Assembly: GCA_964035545.1 (NCBI GenBank)
Contig: OZ037772.1
Location: 3,817,538-3,881,537 of the forward strand
Direction: 5' to 3'
DNA: 64,000 bases
Source of the DNA: Bugula neritina
Lineage: Eukaryota; Bryozoa; Gymnolaemata; Cheilostomatida; Bugulidae
The notes beneath the pieces are model-generated. The model saw nothing but the letters and a program-made list of their open reading frames with translations, was not told where the DNA came from and made no database searches. Each line of letters opens with the position of its first letter. Position 1 is the first letter of the stretch. Positions 30,662 through 41,593 of the stretch are shown here, piece after piece. A program made the position numbers and the translations under genes.

Positions 30662-30808
30662 TACGCCAAATCATCAGAAGCTCAGACAGTGATTGAGATT
30701 GACACCAAGACCGCCACCCACTTGCCTATTATTGACATTGCTCCTGGTGACGTTGGGACAACCCACAAAGAGTTTGGGGTTCAGCTTGGAGAAGTCTGCT
30801 TTTCATAG
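30662..30808 (+). CDS. Last COLFI exon and stop
   Basis: Acceptor CATTTTGTAG, 49 codons, stop TAG at 30806-30808. Contains TATHLPIIDIAPGDVG and ends FGVQLGEVCFS; LPIIDxAPxDVG...FGxxxGxVCF is the standard C-terminus of fibrillar collagens. Confidence 0.9.
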   Translation, partial: YAKSSEAQTVIEIDTKTATHLPIIDIAPGDVGTTHKEFGVQLGEVCFS

Positions 30809-31732
30809 ACTCATATCTAACAACAGTGTTATTTGGCTGATCTTTTAAAACTGTCCCTGATTAGATAATTAGTGGCCAATCAGAGAATTCAATCAATGTT
30901 GGTTGGCTGAGACCGGCAGTCTGATTCTTATATAACCTAATTTTTAAATGAAATATTTGATTACTCTAAATAAATTTATCTGAGACTTCCAAGGCAGTGA
31001 TGGTGATTTTTGTACATATAAATTTGAAGGAGTTTAGCTATAGGGTTTATGCTGTTTTTTTAATCATTCCACCATAACCTGAGATTGTGAGTAGTAATTC
31101 TAGAATGAGGTAGGGAGGGTGTAACACCTTTCCCTATGACTTTATATATTTAGAAACTGTTGTTAAATTAGTAATTCTGTTGGTGCTACATTTTTAAATT
31201 CATTTGTTCCAACCATTTCTCTATTACAAAATATATTTTACCATAAGGTGCTACACAATTTATTTCTCAGCTTGTAGATTTCATCATCAAAATTATTGAA
31301 GTAATAAAATTGGTCCAGAATTTGAAAGAAGCTGCAGTTTTCAGATCTGATTATTTAACCTATTTATCCTGAAATTAAACATTGTTAGTTTAAAATGGAA
31401 TTGAACATATATTTTAGTCACTTAGTTCCAACTGTGTTGACCATATCAACATTTTAAATTTTACTTCAGCTGCTATGAAGTACATAAGTAAATGGCATTA
31501 AATTTCACATGTCACATCATCTTGTAAAAGTTAATTGTAAATAAAAATAAATTTCATGTGTTTTCGAGAAGCTATAGGTTTGTATGTTTGAATAAATGAA
31601 ACATAATGTTCCTTAATGTCAAGATTCTGCTTATACCACAATACCATAAACATTGTGACTCTGTCAGTAGCCAAAAGAAGTGATGAAAAAAGTTGTTTAC
31701 TAACACAACTACTAAATTTTATAAATTTTCAG
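30809..31732. other. Collagen 3' flank
   Basis: Likely 3' UTR with AATAAA near 30968. AT-rich sequence follows with no supported gene. Confidence 0.5.
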
Positions 31733-31834
31733 ACACGATTTAAAGATGCTGTCCTGCTGCTGCTGGGACTGCAGGAAAATCTACGAGAATCTGGAATGAG
31801 ACTTTGGCAGAGTCAGACTTGGGCTCGCATTTGA
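31733..31834 (+). CDS. Possible terminal exon of an unknown plus-strand gene
   Basis: ATTTTCAG acceptor, then a frame reading TRFKDAVLLLLGLQENLRES ending TWARI-stop, with AATAAA about 25 bp on. Not recognised and may be fortuitous. Confidence 0.28.
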   Translation, partial: TRFKDAVLLLLGLQENLRESGMRLWQSQTWARI

Positions 31835-31949
31835 AAGACTTGTTACTGAAAGCAGAAACAATAAATATTAAAATTGTCTAATTTTCAGGTTTCTGGGAAA
31901 TTTCTTTAGATGTATTTCTGAAACTAACAATGTTTTACTAACCTTCATG

Positions 31950-32003
31950 TCAGGAGTTCTCTTCATCATTGTTGTACAGACTTTGAATACTGTCACATAT
32001 CAT
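31950..32003 (-). CDS. Coiled-coil gene, last exon
   Basis: Acceptor TTTCCAG; 17 residues (MICDSIQSLYNNDEENS) and TGA. Confidence 0.6.
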   Translation of the reverse strand: MICDSIQSLYNNDEENS

Positions 32004-35000
32004 CTGGAAACACACATTACAATCATTAACTCAAGCACAATCAACATAGAAGTTTAGCAATTACCAGTGAGCGTTGAAAGAATTTCAACATGATTGAAAA
32101 CTTTTCCAAACAAATTATAAGTCTACAAACCATTTTTGATCTAGCAATGAGCCATTTTATTCGATACATAGTGGTGACTGCTCTAACAGCAGCCCTGAAC
32201 CTGTGCTTAGCTGGGCTCTTGGTTGGGGGTGGGGTCTATTCCTGCCATTGTTTCTGCCCATCTCAGTGTCTCTGCTACACACTCCTATGTAACAGATGTA
32301 TGAGTTATATCCATTATACTGTATGCCTTCAGCACATATATGTCATACATCCATATTGCACCTTATCACATTGGTAACTGGTATAAAATGTATTACCTTA
32401 TATGCGTCAAATTGCGTGACTATCAGCTTCTTCTGAATAGTCAAACTTTGAACTTTGGCTTCAGCCTGCGTCATTCGAGAATATAACTGAGAAACAACAT
32501 CCTGTCAATAGGAAGACAGATAACAGCGTGAATTTTTCAAATTTTGGTTTTCCTGATGTCAAACACAGAAAAGTTTAACTCAAGAAAACACAGCACTAAT
32601 TAAACAGGGAGAACTATTATATTAATTCAAGGGAACCTTTAGGTTACAACTGGTTAGCAAAGTGGGTATCTCGAGGATCTTGTATTGGTGAACTTCAGCC
32701 TATAAATGGCTCGTTTTACTCTTTTGCTCACAAAGTTTATCAACAAGATAGAAAAGCTTAACATATTCACTAGAAGAAGATTGTATCTGCTAAAGACTAT
32801 GTCCAGCTATTATAGATTATAGATTGTATCTGCAATCACATGGCACACTCACAGTAAACTTGTTAGATTATTACTAAGCAGTGAACTTCAAACTATTAGG
32901 CAGAGTGTTAACAAAGGAAGTCACTTCTAACAACTGCATGTCTGTTGAGAATAGCTCACTGCGGCCAGCTAAAGACTATGTCCAGTTATTATACACACTT
33001 TAGTCACAAATAATTAATTATATTTCAACTGCAATATGCAAAGATTCGGTAACATACATTAGCCCTGGCGATATGTTTTCTCATCTTGATAATATCCCAT
33101 TGTTGAAAGGCTATCATTCGCTCCTTCTTAGCGACAAGTGCATTAGCAGCTTCCAGTTCAATTTTCAGTTTGTCATTGATGCTCTCTGCATCTGCCATGG
33201 AGTCACTAATCTGCTACATAGACACCTGCTGCTTGGCTAATTCTTTCTTAACTGTGAACTGCCTCACAGTTGAGGCTTTTCAACTTGTGCAAAGAGGGCC
33301 ACGTTAAATGATACTGCTATAAAGACAAACTATGCACCAACCACAGAAAGAAGTGGGTTATAAGTGAACATTTCTAAAGCACTCAAGTAAAAGCGTCTAC
33401 ACCTGGATTACTTTAGGAAGCAAAATGACTGACTGGTTTATACCTTTACAATTTCCTCATACTCTTTGAGTCTCCTCTCATACTCTGACTGTAATTGAAC
33501 ATTTTCTGATGCAATTTGGCTGTTTAAAGTGATTAACTCTAAAACAACACATGCTTTCTCAGACAACTAAAGGCAATAGGCTTCTATCCGAATTACACTG
33601 CGAGATTAGGATAAATTAAGTGAGCATTTCAACACCACAATAAGCAGTATTAGAACTATCCACTTTCATGCAAATAGTTTCATTGAATCCATTGCTGCAT
33701 GAATGTAATGGAAAACAGAAAGATATGGAAATTAAAAAGGAGACATAGGCTATACATTTGATAGGTTTAGTGAAACCAACACAGAACCCACACTTCAAAT
33801 CAGTATTTTTATTATTACAACAGAATAAGGAACATCAGTAAGTAAATATAAAAAGTATCCGTTCTCAAGTCCAAACCTCCATCTGCCATCTTGGAGTCAA
33901 AACTTTTCCTTTTCTCGTGTGGGGTAGTTGTGCCTGCATCTCCACAGGAAAAAGCAGTATTAACATTACTGGCTCCACCCACATTACTGGCTCCACCCAC
34001 ATTACTGGCTCCACCCACATTACTGGCTCCACCCACATTACCGGCTCCACCCACATTACTGGCTCCACCCACATTACTGGCTCCACCCACATTACTGGCT
34101 CCACCCACCTTACTGGGTTCACCCACATTACTGGCTCCACCTACATTGCTATCACCTGAAACAATAATTTATAATATATAACACAAAAACAATTTTATTA
34201 AAAACGTATTGATGTTATTGATGTTGAGTTCTAGTCTGTACTTTTCCTTTAGCTGTTCATCACATCTCAACAGTACAATAGATCAATAATTTAAAAATTA
34301 GAATTTAATTTAATAAATAATTTTAAACGCTATATCACTGAATGATACATAGCTTGAAAATGAAACTACAACACAATAATTTTTAGCTGTATGTCAAAGT
34401 TCTATGAAATAAGTTATATATAAGCAGCAGAATTAGGCAATCTAAACCTGAGTCTCTGTATAACTTGGTTTTCTCTTCACTTTATTGTAATGGTACAAAA
34501 ATAGGACGAATATTGTAAATTGATCTCAAAAAGTTGTTAGTGTTCATTTAAAACAATAACTTTAGCCAAAAACCCTGTCAAGAAAAAAGCTTTTTCTAGT
34601 AGGTGCAGCAGTACACAAGTTTTATCAGTACCAAGTTGCGCGTACACCTCTACTGAAAAAACATTTTTCTTTAGGTAATTTGAAAACCCAACTTAGGCTA
34701 TGTGGAGACAACTCTTGTTTATTTGAATTTATGACATGGTTACTTGAGAAAGACATTCTTTCAACTTTTTAAGAGTACTTTGATAAAATTTATCTAAATT
34801 ACACAAAAATTTTGCTGATTTTTATATAATAGTAAAACAACAACTTGACTAGTACTTCCTATCAGCTACAAGAGTTTGGACTTCATCAGCCATGTTGATG
34901 GTAGACTTGTGTTCTTGTAATACAGAAGGCAGTATATCAGCTCAACTAACCAATGACTTGCAGCACAGAGCAGGCTAAGACTGTAGGTGTTGTCACAGCT

Positions 35001-37029
35001 TTTAGTGAAATGTTCTTGATGAAAGCTTTTGGCAATAGCTTTCTGGCTGTTAGCTTTTTGTTGAGTTGTCATCCTGCATCTGTGCATCTACACCATTCAG
35101 CATTCTCACTCACATTAACAATTATTTTGCACCTTCTAATTAAAGGAAAAGGAATAGAGAAATGAGTAGTACAGCCAACTAAGTCTGCCTCAATTCTGTC
35201 TTTACTAAAACCTGATTGCGTACAGTGTAAGTATACTGTGTAGGTATATAGTGTAAGTATACTGTGTAGGTATATAGTGTAAGTATACTGTGTAGGTATA
35301 TAGTGTAAGTATACTGTGTAGGCACACAGTGTAAGTATACTGTGTAGGTATATAGTGTAAGTGTACTGTGTAGGTACACAGTGTAAGTATGTAGTGTAGG
35401 TATGTAGTGTAAGTATACTGTGTATGTAAACAGTGTAAGTATGTAGTATGTAGTATGATACTGCTATTCTAGTAAACTGAATGGTGAAAACGTGACTAGG
35501 GAAAGAGACAGCACGTCACAAGACCGCTGTATACAGAAGTCCTTGCCGAAGTGACTCCCCTCTCAACTACCGCATAGCATATAAACCCACAAATTACTCT
35601 ACACCACCATCTTCTGTCCTACAATCTCAGTTTAACCAACCAATGGTAAGTCATAACCAACTTCTGCCGGTCACTCATTCAACATGGTGCATTCTGATTG
35701 CATCAATTATACATCTGTTGAATACTACTGCATGCTGTAGAACGTCCCAACATGCAAGGAGCGGATGGTGGCGAAGTGTTTCTGATTGACGATTCAGATG
35801 AAGATATGTCCCTGGACCCTTCTGGCCCGTCTGGAGAATACTCAAAGAGCTGTCCAATCATGACGAGAGGTTAGTCTTTCATCAAATAGTTGCTTTCGCC
35901 TATCGCTTGTTAAATAAATAAACGCTGCTAACATAATGAACAGTTTTAAAATAGTGCAGACTACTCATTTACTTTGATATAACACATTGAATAAAACACA
36001 ATAATTCTCATCACAGATTGTAAGCTAATAATTGTGGTTTTCATACAAAATTGATTTGTCAGCAACTTCTTCTAGTTTGAAAAAAGCAATAGATTTTACT
36101 AAATTTACTACTAAACTGTTGATCTAAATACGGAATGGAAAATTCAACATCCCATGGCAAACAAATCATAAAGAAATACAAATATTTTGCAGGAAAAAAT
36201 TGCATTTATACTTTCAAAGTTTTCAGTCAGAAATTCAATTTGACCGAGCTAAAATTTCACCAAGTTACATTGCATCTTAAAAGAATAGTAAGTGTGATCA
36301 CAACTAGACTAGTATGAGTCATCACAACTAAACTATTATGAGTCACCACAACTAGAATAGTATGAGTCATCACAACTAGAATAGTATGAGTCATCACAAC
36401 TAGAATAGTATGAGTCATCACAACTAGAATAGTATGAGTCATCACAACTAAACTATTATGAGTCATCACAACTGGAATAGTATGAGTCACCACAACTAGA
36501 AGAGTATGAGTCATCACAACTAGACTAGTATGAGTCATCACAACTAGAATAGTATGAGTCATCACAACTAGAATAGTATGAGTCATCAGAACTAGAATAG
36601 TATGAGTCATCACAACTAGAATAGTATGAGTCATCACAACTAGAATAGTATGAGTCATCACAACTAGAATAGTATGAGTCATCACAACTAGAATAGTATG
36701 AGTCACCACAACTAGAATAGTATGAGTCATCAGAACTAGAATAGTATGAGTCACCACAACTAGACTAGTATGAGTCATCACAACTAGAATAGTATGAGTC
36801 ATCACAACTAGAATAGTATGAGTCACCACAACTAGAAGAGTATGAGTCACCACAACTAGACTAGTATGAGTCATAGACCTACCTGCTTTTTGCTTTTCAC
36901 CAGCCGGGTGTCTCCCAGCATAGATGAAGTGGTTGATATTGTCAGGGTAGCTGCGCGGTTTCTCTCTGCATTTCTTGTATGCTTCTTCATCAAACGTCTT
37001 ACATGGACCAAACTCAAACACTTGGTTTA
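31950..37029 (-). CDS. Coiled-coil protein gene (3' part, six exons), unidentified
   Basis: Minus-strand exons, 5' to 3': 37029-36883, 34155-33877, 33538-33444, 33210-33058, 32501-32397 and 32003-31950. All have AG/GT borders and all five joins keep phase, which is strong evidence of one gene. Content: a conserved-looking exon (NQVFEFGPCKTFDEEAYKKC ... NHFIYAGRHPAGEKQ), a low-complexity (NVGGAS)n repeat then a polar segment, and then ~130 residues of coiled coil (EYERRLKEYEEIVK, INDKLKIELEAANALVAKKE, LYSRMTQAEAKVQSLTIQKK), ending CDSIQSLYNNDEENS. The 5' exons are not found. Composition resembles centrosomal/ciliary coiled-coil proteins, but no family is assigned. Confidence 0.68.
32397..32501 (-). 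CDS. Coiled-coil gene exon
   Basis: 35 codons, phase 0-0, acceptor TTGACAG, donor AAG|GTAATA. DVVSQLYSRMTQAEAKVQSL with heptad spacing. Confidence 0.68.
33058..33210 (-). CDS. Coiled-coil gene exon
   Basis: 51 codons, phase 0-0, donor AAT|GTATGT. Acceptor taken as TATGTAGCAG. The same frame upstream is coding-like (KKELAKQQVSM) but has a TAG, so the exon may have been longer and then mutated. Confidence 0.65.
33444..33538 (-). CDS. Coiled-coil gene exon
   Basis: Acceptor GTTGTTTTAG, donor AAG|GTATAA. Reads LITLNSQIASENVQLQSEYE then RRLKEYEEIVK. Confidence 0.68.
33877..34155 (-). CDS. Coiled-coil gene exon with (NVGGAS)n coding minisatellite
   Basis: Acceptor TTGTTTCAG, donor GGAG|GTTTGG, 279 bp. 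About ten 18-bp units (33957-34145) encode Asn-Val-Gly-Gly-Ala-Ser repeats, then NTAFSCGDAGTTTPHEKRKS. The unit is a multiple of 3, so copy-number change keeps the frame. Confidence 0.65.
33957..34145. repeat. 18-bp coding minisatellite
   Basis: ATTACTGGCTCCACCCAC repeated about ten times on the plus strand. Confidence 0.93.
34156..35218. other. Intron of the coiled-coil gene, no exon seen
   Basis: AT-rich, with scattered short ORFs lacking splice sites or domains. Confidence 0.45.
35219..35450. repeat. 26-bp tandem repeat, about 8-9 copies
   Basis: Units contain GTGTAAGTATACTGTGTAGG. Confidence 0.92.
35456..35511. repeat. Short dispersed repeat, copy 1
   Basis: CTGCTATTNTAGTAAACTG...GACTAGGGAAAGAGAC is shared with 37591-37643. 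Confidence 0.8.
35577..35869 (+). CDS. Possible promoter and first exons of an unknown small plus-strand gene
   Basis: TATA-like CATATAAA near 35579; possible 5' UTR exon ending AATG|GTAAGT at 35645; acceptor CATGCTGTAG at 35740; ATG at 35752 opening MQGADGGEVFLIDDSDEDMS ... CPIMTR to donor AGAG|GTTAGT at 35869. Acidic, no known domain. Lies on the opposite strand inside an intron of the coiled-coil gene; downstream exons were not found. Confidence 0.35.
36290..36878. repeat. 24-bp minisatellite carrying 24 TGAGTCA motifs
   Basis: About 24 units of 24 bp including AGTATGAGTCATCACAAC; every unit holds an exact TGAGTCA. The long minus-strand frame (VVMTHTIL repeats) is an artefact of a unit divisible by 3. 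Confidence 0.95.
36883..37029 (-). CDS. Coiled-coil gene, most 5' exon identified
   Basis: Acceptor GTTACAG, donor GCAG|GTAGGT, phases fit the next exon. Reads NQVFEFGPCKTFDEEAYKKC, REKPRSYPDNINHFIYAGRH, PAGEKQKAG: balanced, non-repetitive composition typical of a real domain. Sits at the edge of the 24-bp repeat array in its intron. Confidence 0.65.
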
Positions 37030-37171
37030 CTGTAACACAATATACTAGAACATGTTAGTCTATACTATACTAGGGTACACTATACTATACTAAGAACATA
37101 CTAGAATATACTAAGTAATTGTAAACATTTGGTTCACTGTAACATAATATAAAAATATATTAGTTGCTGAC

Positions 37172-37192
37172 AGACAGACAGACAGACAGACA
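37172..37192. repeat. (GACA)n microsatellite
   Basis: Five GACA units. Confidence 0.85.
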
Positions 37193-37590
37193 TTGCATAG
37201 TTTGTTAAGTCCTACTAATCAAACTGTAAATTTTACCTGAAACAGTGTTAGAAGGTACATAGTATATTAGGTGTTCACCTGTATATAGTACTATATGTAT
37301 ATAGCGTTTTGTATTTTTTTCAAACTGCTACAAATGCTCATAAAGAAACAAGCAATACAAGCCGCTAATATACTGCGTATACCAGCTTCATGCTACTTTA
37401 CCTGAGCATTCTATGCTATTGAATGTTTATTTTCTGCAATATTTCTAGCTGTTATAGCTTTGAATTTAACATTTCTATGGTGTTTGTGATACAAGTTTCA
37501 TTTTTTAATAAAGGTGTGCATTCTTTGGCTGAAATGTAGTTTACTTAGCTAGACTGATCCTAGTGACTTCCAATATTACTATATTTATGA

Positions 37591-37643
37591 TGCTGCTATT
37601 GTAGTAAACTGAATGGTGAAGACGTGACTAGGGAAAGAGACTA
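37591..37643. repeat. Short dispersed repeat, copy 2
   Basis: Near-identical to 35456-35511. Confidence 0.8.
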
Positions 37644-37821
37644 TTGTATCTTTTGTAGCTGAAACTTCTCAATCTATATATTAGGAGAGCAGAAGAAACG
37701 GTGCAGAGCTTCACCACGACACTATCACAAAGAAATAAGTTACTCAGGAATTACTTCCTTATATTCACAAGAGTTAGATGTTGAGAGCCAGCTATGCCTC
37801 AGTTGACAACAAGATGGGAGA

Positions 37822-37945
37822 CGCTAAGGGTGCCATGAAAAATATGAAGAAACGTACCCTCAACATGTAGACATTGCATCACCAGTCTGAGCTAATGTCA
37901 AGGTTAAACTCTGTTTCCTGTTGATGGAATTCCTTCTTGAATATC
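37822..37945 (+). pseudogene. Fragment of a SPOP-like BTB sequence 3' end
   Basis: GTGCCATGAAAAATATGAAG through CTTCTTGAATATCA matches 54603-54725 with scattered differences. Confidence 0.65.
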
Positions 37946-38825
37946 AGCTGTACCTTTACCTTGCACCTTGTGAAGATTTTAATTATATTCTCCTTGTATG
38001 ATTAGGAAAATAGTTTAGATACAAATGTCACAATTTACCCTTTATTGTTTACGTGCTTTTAAAAATCCTGTTTGGTAATTTTTTATGTTGCTATGATCAA
38101 TTGTTCAATAATAATAGATAATGATTACTTCTTCTGAAATTCCTTTGGGATGTTGCACGTTGCCTATTTTAAAGAAGAAAGTAAAGCATTGTTTATAAAA
38201 AAACAAAGGAAACAGCTCTGGTCTAGGGTAAACACAATGTCAATGATTTGAATCTCTGGTAAACAATAAGACATTTTCATAATGACCAGAGAAAGCTCTA
38301 TTTAGCTGTTATATCACTAAACAATAGTTCTATATACTTCAAGTGGTCAATTTAATGATCAAAGTTTAGCATCAAAAGAAAGCTATTGATAAGTAGTCTA
38401 TGAGAACGCAAGGAAATAGAATTGATATGAGGAACACAATCAAAGTGGAAAAACAAAACAAAACGATAATTAGTAGGGAAATAGCATACAGCCATTTTTA
38501 TTGGAGAGAAGGCTGAGAAAACTGCATAACTCTGTTTAGAGTTGTCTCCCTAATGTTGAACTGGGGGGAGGGGGGTGTGGGTGTGGCATGTATACTACCT
38601 AGCAGCAGTAAAACTATAATATAAACAAGAAACATTCTCTGTTATAATTATGCCCATCATTGACATCTTCGGTGCATCTATTGATCCTATTATCAAGTAT
38701 CAGCGGTTCAATTAGTTTTTTCAACTCTTTATAAAAATTTTAGCTCAGCTAACAGACTGGTTTTAGAAATTACACTTTGAAACATTTTTTTTTTGTTATT
38801 TTGTTCTAAGCATTGTCCTACATGT

Positions 38826-38844
38826 ATGTATATATATATATATG

Positions 38845-38876
<32 letters not shown>

Positions 38877-38925
38877 TATATGTATATGTATATATATATG
38901 TATATATATATATCTATATACTGTA
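38826..38925. repeat. (TA)n/(TATG)n microsatellite
   Basis: TATATA and TGTATATA alternation over about 100 bp. Confidence 0.9.
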
Positions 38926-39906
38926 GAATGATTTTTTGGACCTTTCAATCAGCATATGAAAAACTGTAGTCAAAAAACAAGTGATCAAAAGATTTATTTT
39001 ATATAAATAAAAAGTGACAAAAATTTTTAACAATTATTGCAAAATAATACTTGCATAGACTTGCATGCCATAATAATTACAAGTGTAGGCTAAATAACAA
39101 AAGAATGTGATATATACCATAACAGTTTATAAAGTAGAATTTGTGAAAACAATTTATAAAACAGAATAGTATTATAAGTTCAACAACCTTGCAGCACCTT
39201 GAAACACAAAGCGTAAAGATGCAGTCAGTACACAGAGCTTGTTGATGTAAAGGTGTTATATCAAAGTTTTGCTATACATGAGCTGACAGTCAAGCAGCAA
39301 CCTACAAATAATTATATATATGTGACCAAACACTACAATCTATACAATCTATTCAATTGATTACTGATTGATAATAACAATAAAATTATATATATACAAG
39401 CGTTATAATTTCATTGAAAAAAATTGGTAAAACTGCTGTTCAATAAATATGATTCAACTTTTGATGAATGATTTCGAAAATATTTTTAGAAAGTTTAGAT
39501 TATTAATTATTATTAACATACACAGAATTGCTTTCAACCTCTTCAAAAAATCACAAGAGAGACAATTGCTAATACACAAGAAGAAAACAGAAATAATGTT
39601 GCTGAAACATAAGTTTATACAACAGTGTTTAAAGTATCTCATATTATCATACTTTATTATGACATAATTTAGTATGATAATATGAGAGGCAATAATGGCG
39701 CAGGTAATAATATTATGGCACAGGTGATAATGACATGGTAAGAAGGGCACACAGCGAAAAGTAGGAAAACATGGCACACTTATGTTCAATTTTTCCAAAC
39801 ACCCATTCTCACCCTTGTACCCTAATACTGAAAATGTGCCATTCTTACCTATTTTTCCACTTGTGCCATAATAACCTGTATGTGCCATTTTAACCATAGA
39901 CACCAC
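38926..39906. other. AT-rich non-coding sequence
   Basis: No supported gene; GGTNATAATGGCAC-like irregular repeats around 39690-39760. Confidence 0.45.
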
Positions 39907-40070
39907 CTACAATGCATCAATTGGAAAAGATTTCAAATCAACCTTTATTGCTGAATTATGAACCAACTCAATGAAATCCTCCTGGAATTCTCCTGGAATC
40001 TTTTTGACAAAGCGTTGGAATTTGTCACATGTCAAGCTAAGAATCGAGCTCTTTCTTTTCAAGAGATAGC
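39907..40070 (-). pseudogene. Possible hAT-like transposase C-terminal remnant
   Basis: Minus-strand frame reading RFVKKIPGEFQEDFIELVHN and ending SFPIDAL-stop. It resembles the PEEFQEELIDL...FE tail of ZBED5/SCAND3-like hAT-derived proteins. The rest of the protein is not found nearby. Confidence 0.35.
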
Positions 40071-40173
40071 TCAGAAAAATATCGTTAAAGCTCTATTGTG
40101 CTCTAGTGTGCAATTTTTACTTATGACATTTTTATTTATTATCGACACTTGTTCTCCTATAAAAGTTTATTAA

Positions 40174-41040
40174 GTGTGTGGAAAAACACCACAATTTAGA
40201 AAAAGGCGCCACCACTTTAGTGTAACTTTAGAAACACTGACGCTGCTATGAAAAGCAATGATATATGATGATTGCACTCCTGCATGTTTAGGCTCAGATT
40301 ATTTAGAGTAGCAAATATATTTACAAGGTATATGTAGTATACAGTTTATAGAGATTGACTTGCATGGCTGCTAAAAGTTGGCCTGTTAGTTCAAGCAGCA
40401 AATTTTTTTGACCTCTATTTGAAAGTAGCACAGAAAGCAGTTAGAGTAAAGCAATTAATAAACACATTCATGTCAAAGTAAACTGATATTGCAGAATATA
40501 GTTTGGCTAAATAAGGGAGCTAAGATAAAGGTTTACAGAAATATACACATATAAATGTAACTTGCAAGAACCCAAAAAGCCTTCATCAAACCTTGTGAAT
40601 TTTTCAAATTTAAAATTCTTCCCTAAAATGTCGAATATTTCCCCTAGGAGAAACTCCTCCCAGGTTGGGAAACTCTGAGCAAGACATGTAATCATGAATA
40701 TTACCAAGTGCATGCATTGCTAGTTACTAGACTGTTGGGTTACAACTTACAATATTTGTAAGCTGAAGAGCTATTATAATAGAGATGATGGTAATGCAGT
40801 ATAAATTAGTCAGTCTATTATCATGAGTTAGTCACTGCTAATATTATGCTATGCAATGGCTAACAGTCACATAGCAACTTACAAATAATTATACTATTTA
40901 TTATGATTATTATGACATCTATGATGAGGAAATAAAATGTGCCTTTACATACACATCATATTTTGTGTAAACAAGTGTTTAAATACAGTTGAACATTTGG
41001 TGTTCGAAATTTGTTTTTTTTGTTTCAAACTTTAAAAAAA
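40174..41040. other. AT-rich non-coding sequence
   Basis: Nothing firmly recognised; one minus-strand ORF (40507-40713) is listed among the rejected items. Confidence 0.4.
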
Positions 41041-41310
41041 TACAAATCGAAATTTTTTTTCAACAATTGATAGTAAATTATGCTGAAGAACTAATGTGGA
41101 CTTGTAGAATAAGTTCGCAAGAGAAGTAACTCCTGATTAACATGATTAAACAGTCACAATAATATTCCTGAAAGATTCATAGAGCCTAAAGTTCATACAC
41201 TATTGTGATGCAGTAAGTATTCTATAGAGTTGGTATTGATATCACAGTACAATTAGGTCATGAGCTTTCACCAGGCATCAAGTTTTTACCTCCACTGATG
41301 GAGTAATCTT
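41041..41310 (+). repeat. Dispersed repeat R1, copy 1
   Basis: About 265 bp from TTATGCTGAAGAACTAATG to TTTTTACCTCCACTGATGG is nearly identical to 52985-53250; a diverged third copy of the first part lies at 53750-53830. No ORF; TIRs not evident. Confidence 0.85.
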
Positions 41311-41359
41311 AGGTTTGTAAATAATGGCCACTGTAAAGTAGCCATATCCAAAAACTCAG

Positions 41360-41502
41360 TTTTCTAACCATCTCAACTGATGGACATGTGATGTGTGTGA
41401 CACGAGGAGGTGTAGAAGTAATAAATGGAGACACTCTGGATACTATCAGCTCAGTGAAACACACCAACACTACATGTGACCTGGCACCACAAAACAAGAG
41501 AT
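41360..41502 (+). CDS. Possible isolated exon, beta-propeller-like
   Basis: Acceptor AACTCAG, open frame FLTISTDGHVMCVTRGGVEV ... TNTTCDLAPQNKR, possible donor AGAT|GTAGAT. The pattern resembles a WD/beta-propeller blade but has no neighbours to confirm it. Confidence 0.3.
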
Positions 41503-41593
41503 GTAGATGAAATGTTGAAAACCTAGTTATTACTATGGAGTGATAGAGCAGACTTTCTCGAACATTTTGCACTTTATTTGAAGTCTCCAGCAT

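Larger units (their letters stand above)
22980..30808 (+). pseudogene. Fibrillar-collagen-type gene with Cys-rich N-terminal exons, apparently degenerate
   Basis: Candidate exons: Cys-rich 22980-23184, 23414-23489 and 23779-23925; Gly-X-Y 26138-26305, 26918-26986, 27576-27705, 27794-~27921, 28199-28308 and 28448-28634; COLFI C-propeptide 29089-29183, 29496-29663, 29915-29994, 30269-30404 and 30662-30808. Fibrillar collagens are trimeric extracellular matrix proteins with about 1000 triple-helical residues; here only about 260 can be found. The helix shows Gly replaced by Asp, Arg, Cys or Val, at least two frame breaks (near 26205 and 28276), phase disagreement between several exons, and TAA at 29178 in the C-propeptide. 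By contrast the COLFI exons keep phase and the conserved Cys. Either a decaying gene or a functional gene with sequence errors. Confidence 0.7.
37193..38825. other. Non-coding sequence with dispersed-repeat fragments
   Basis: Holds 37591-37643 (copy of 35456-35511) and 37822-37945 (copy of the 3' end of the SPOP-like pseudogene at 54603-54725). Otherwise nothing recognised. Confidence 0.5.

Noticed and set aside
35179-35379. 66-codon minus-strand frame of LTLYTYTVYLH type
   Set aside because: Translation of the 26-bp minisatellite.
36257-37021. 254-codon minus-strand frame of VVMTHTIL repeats
   Set aside because: Runs through a 24-bp minisatellite; only its first part (37029-36883) has splice sites and ordinary composition.
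39958-40173. 71-codon plus-strand frame
   Set aside because: Overlaps the more suggestive hAT-like minus frame; no domain or splice context.
40507-40713. Minus-strand frame with SFPTWEEFLLGEIFDILG
   Set aside because: Composition is plausible for an exon, but no donor, neighbours or domain support it.
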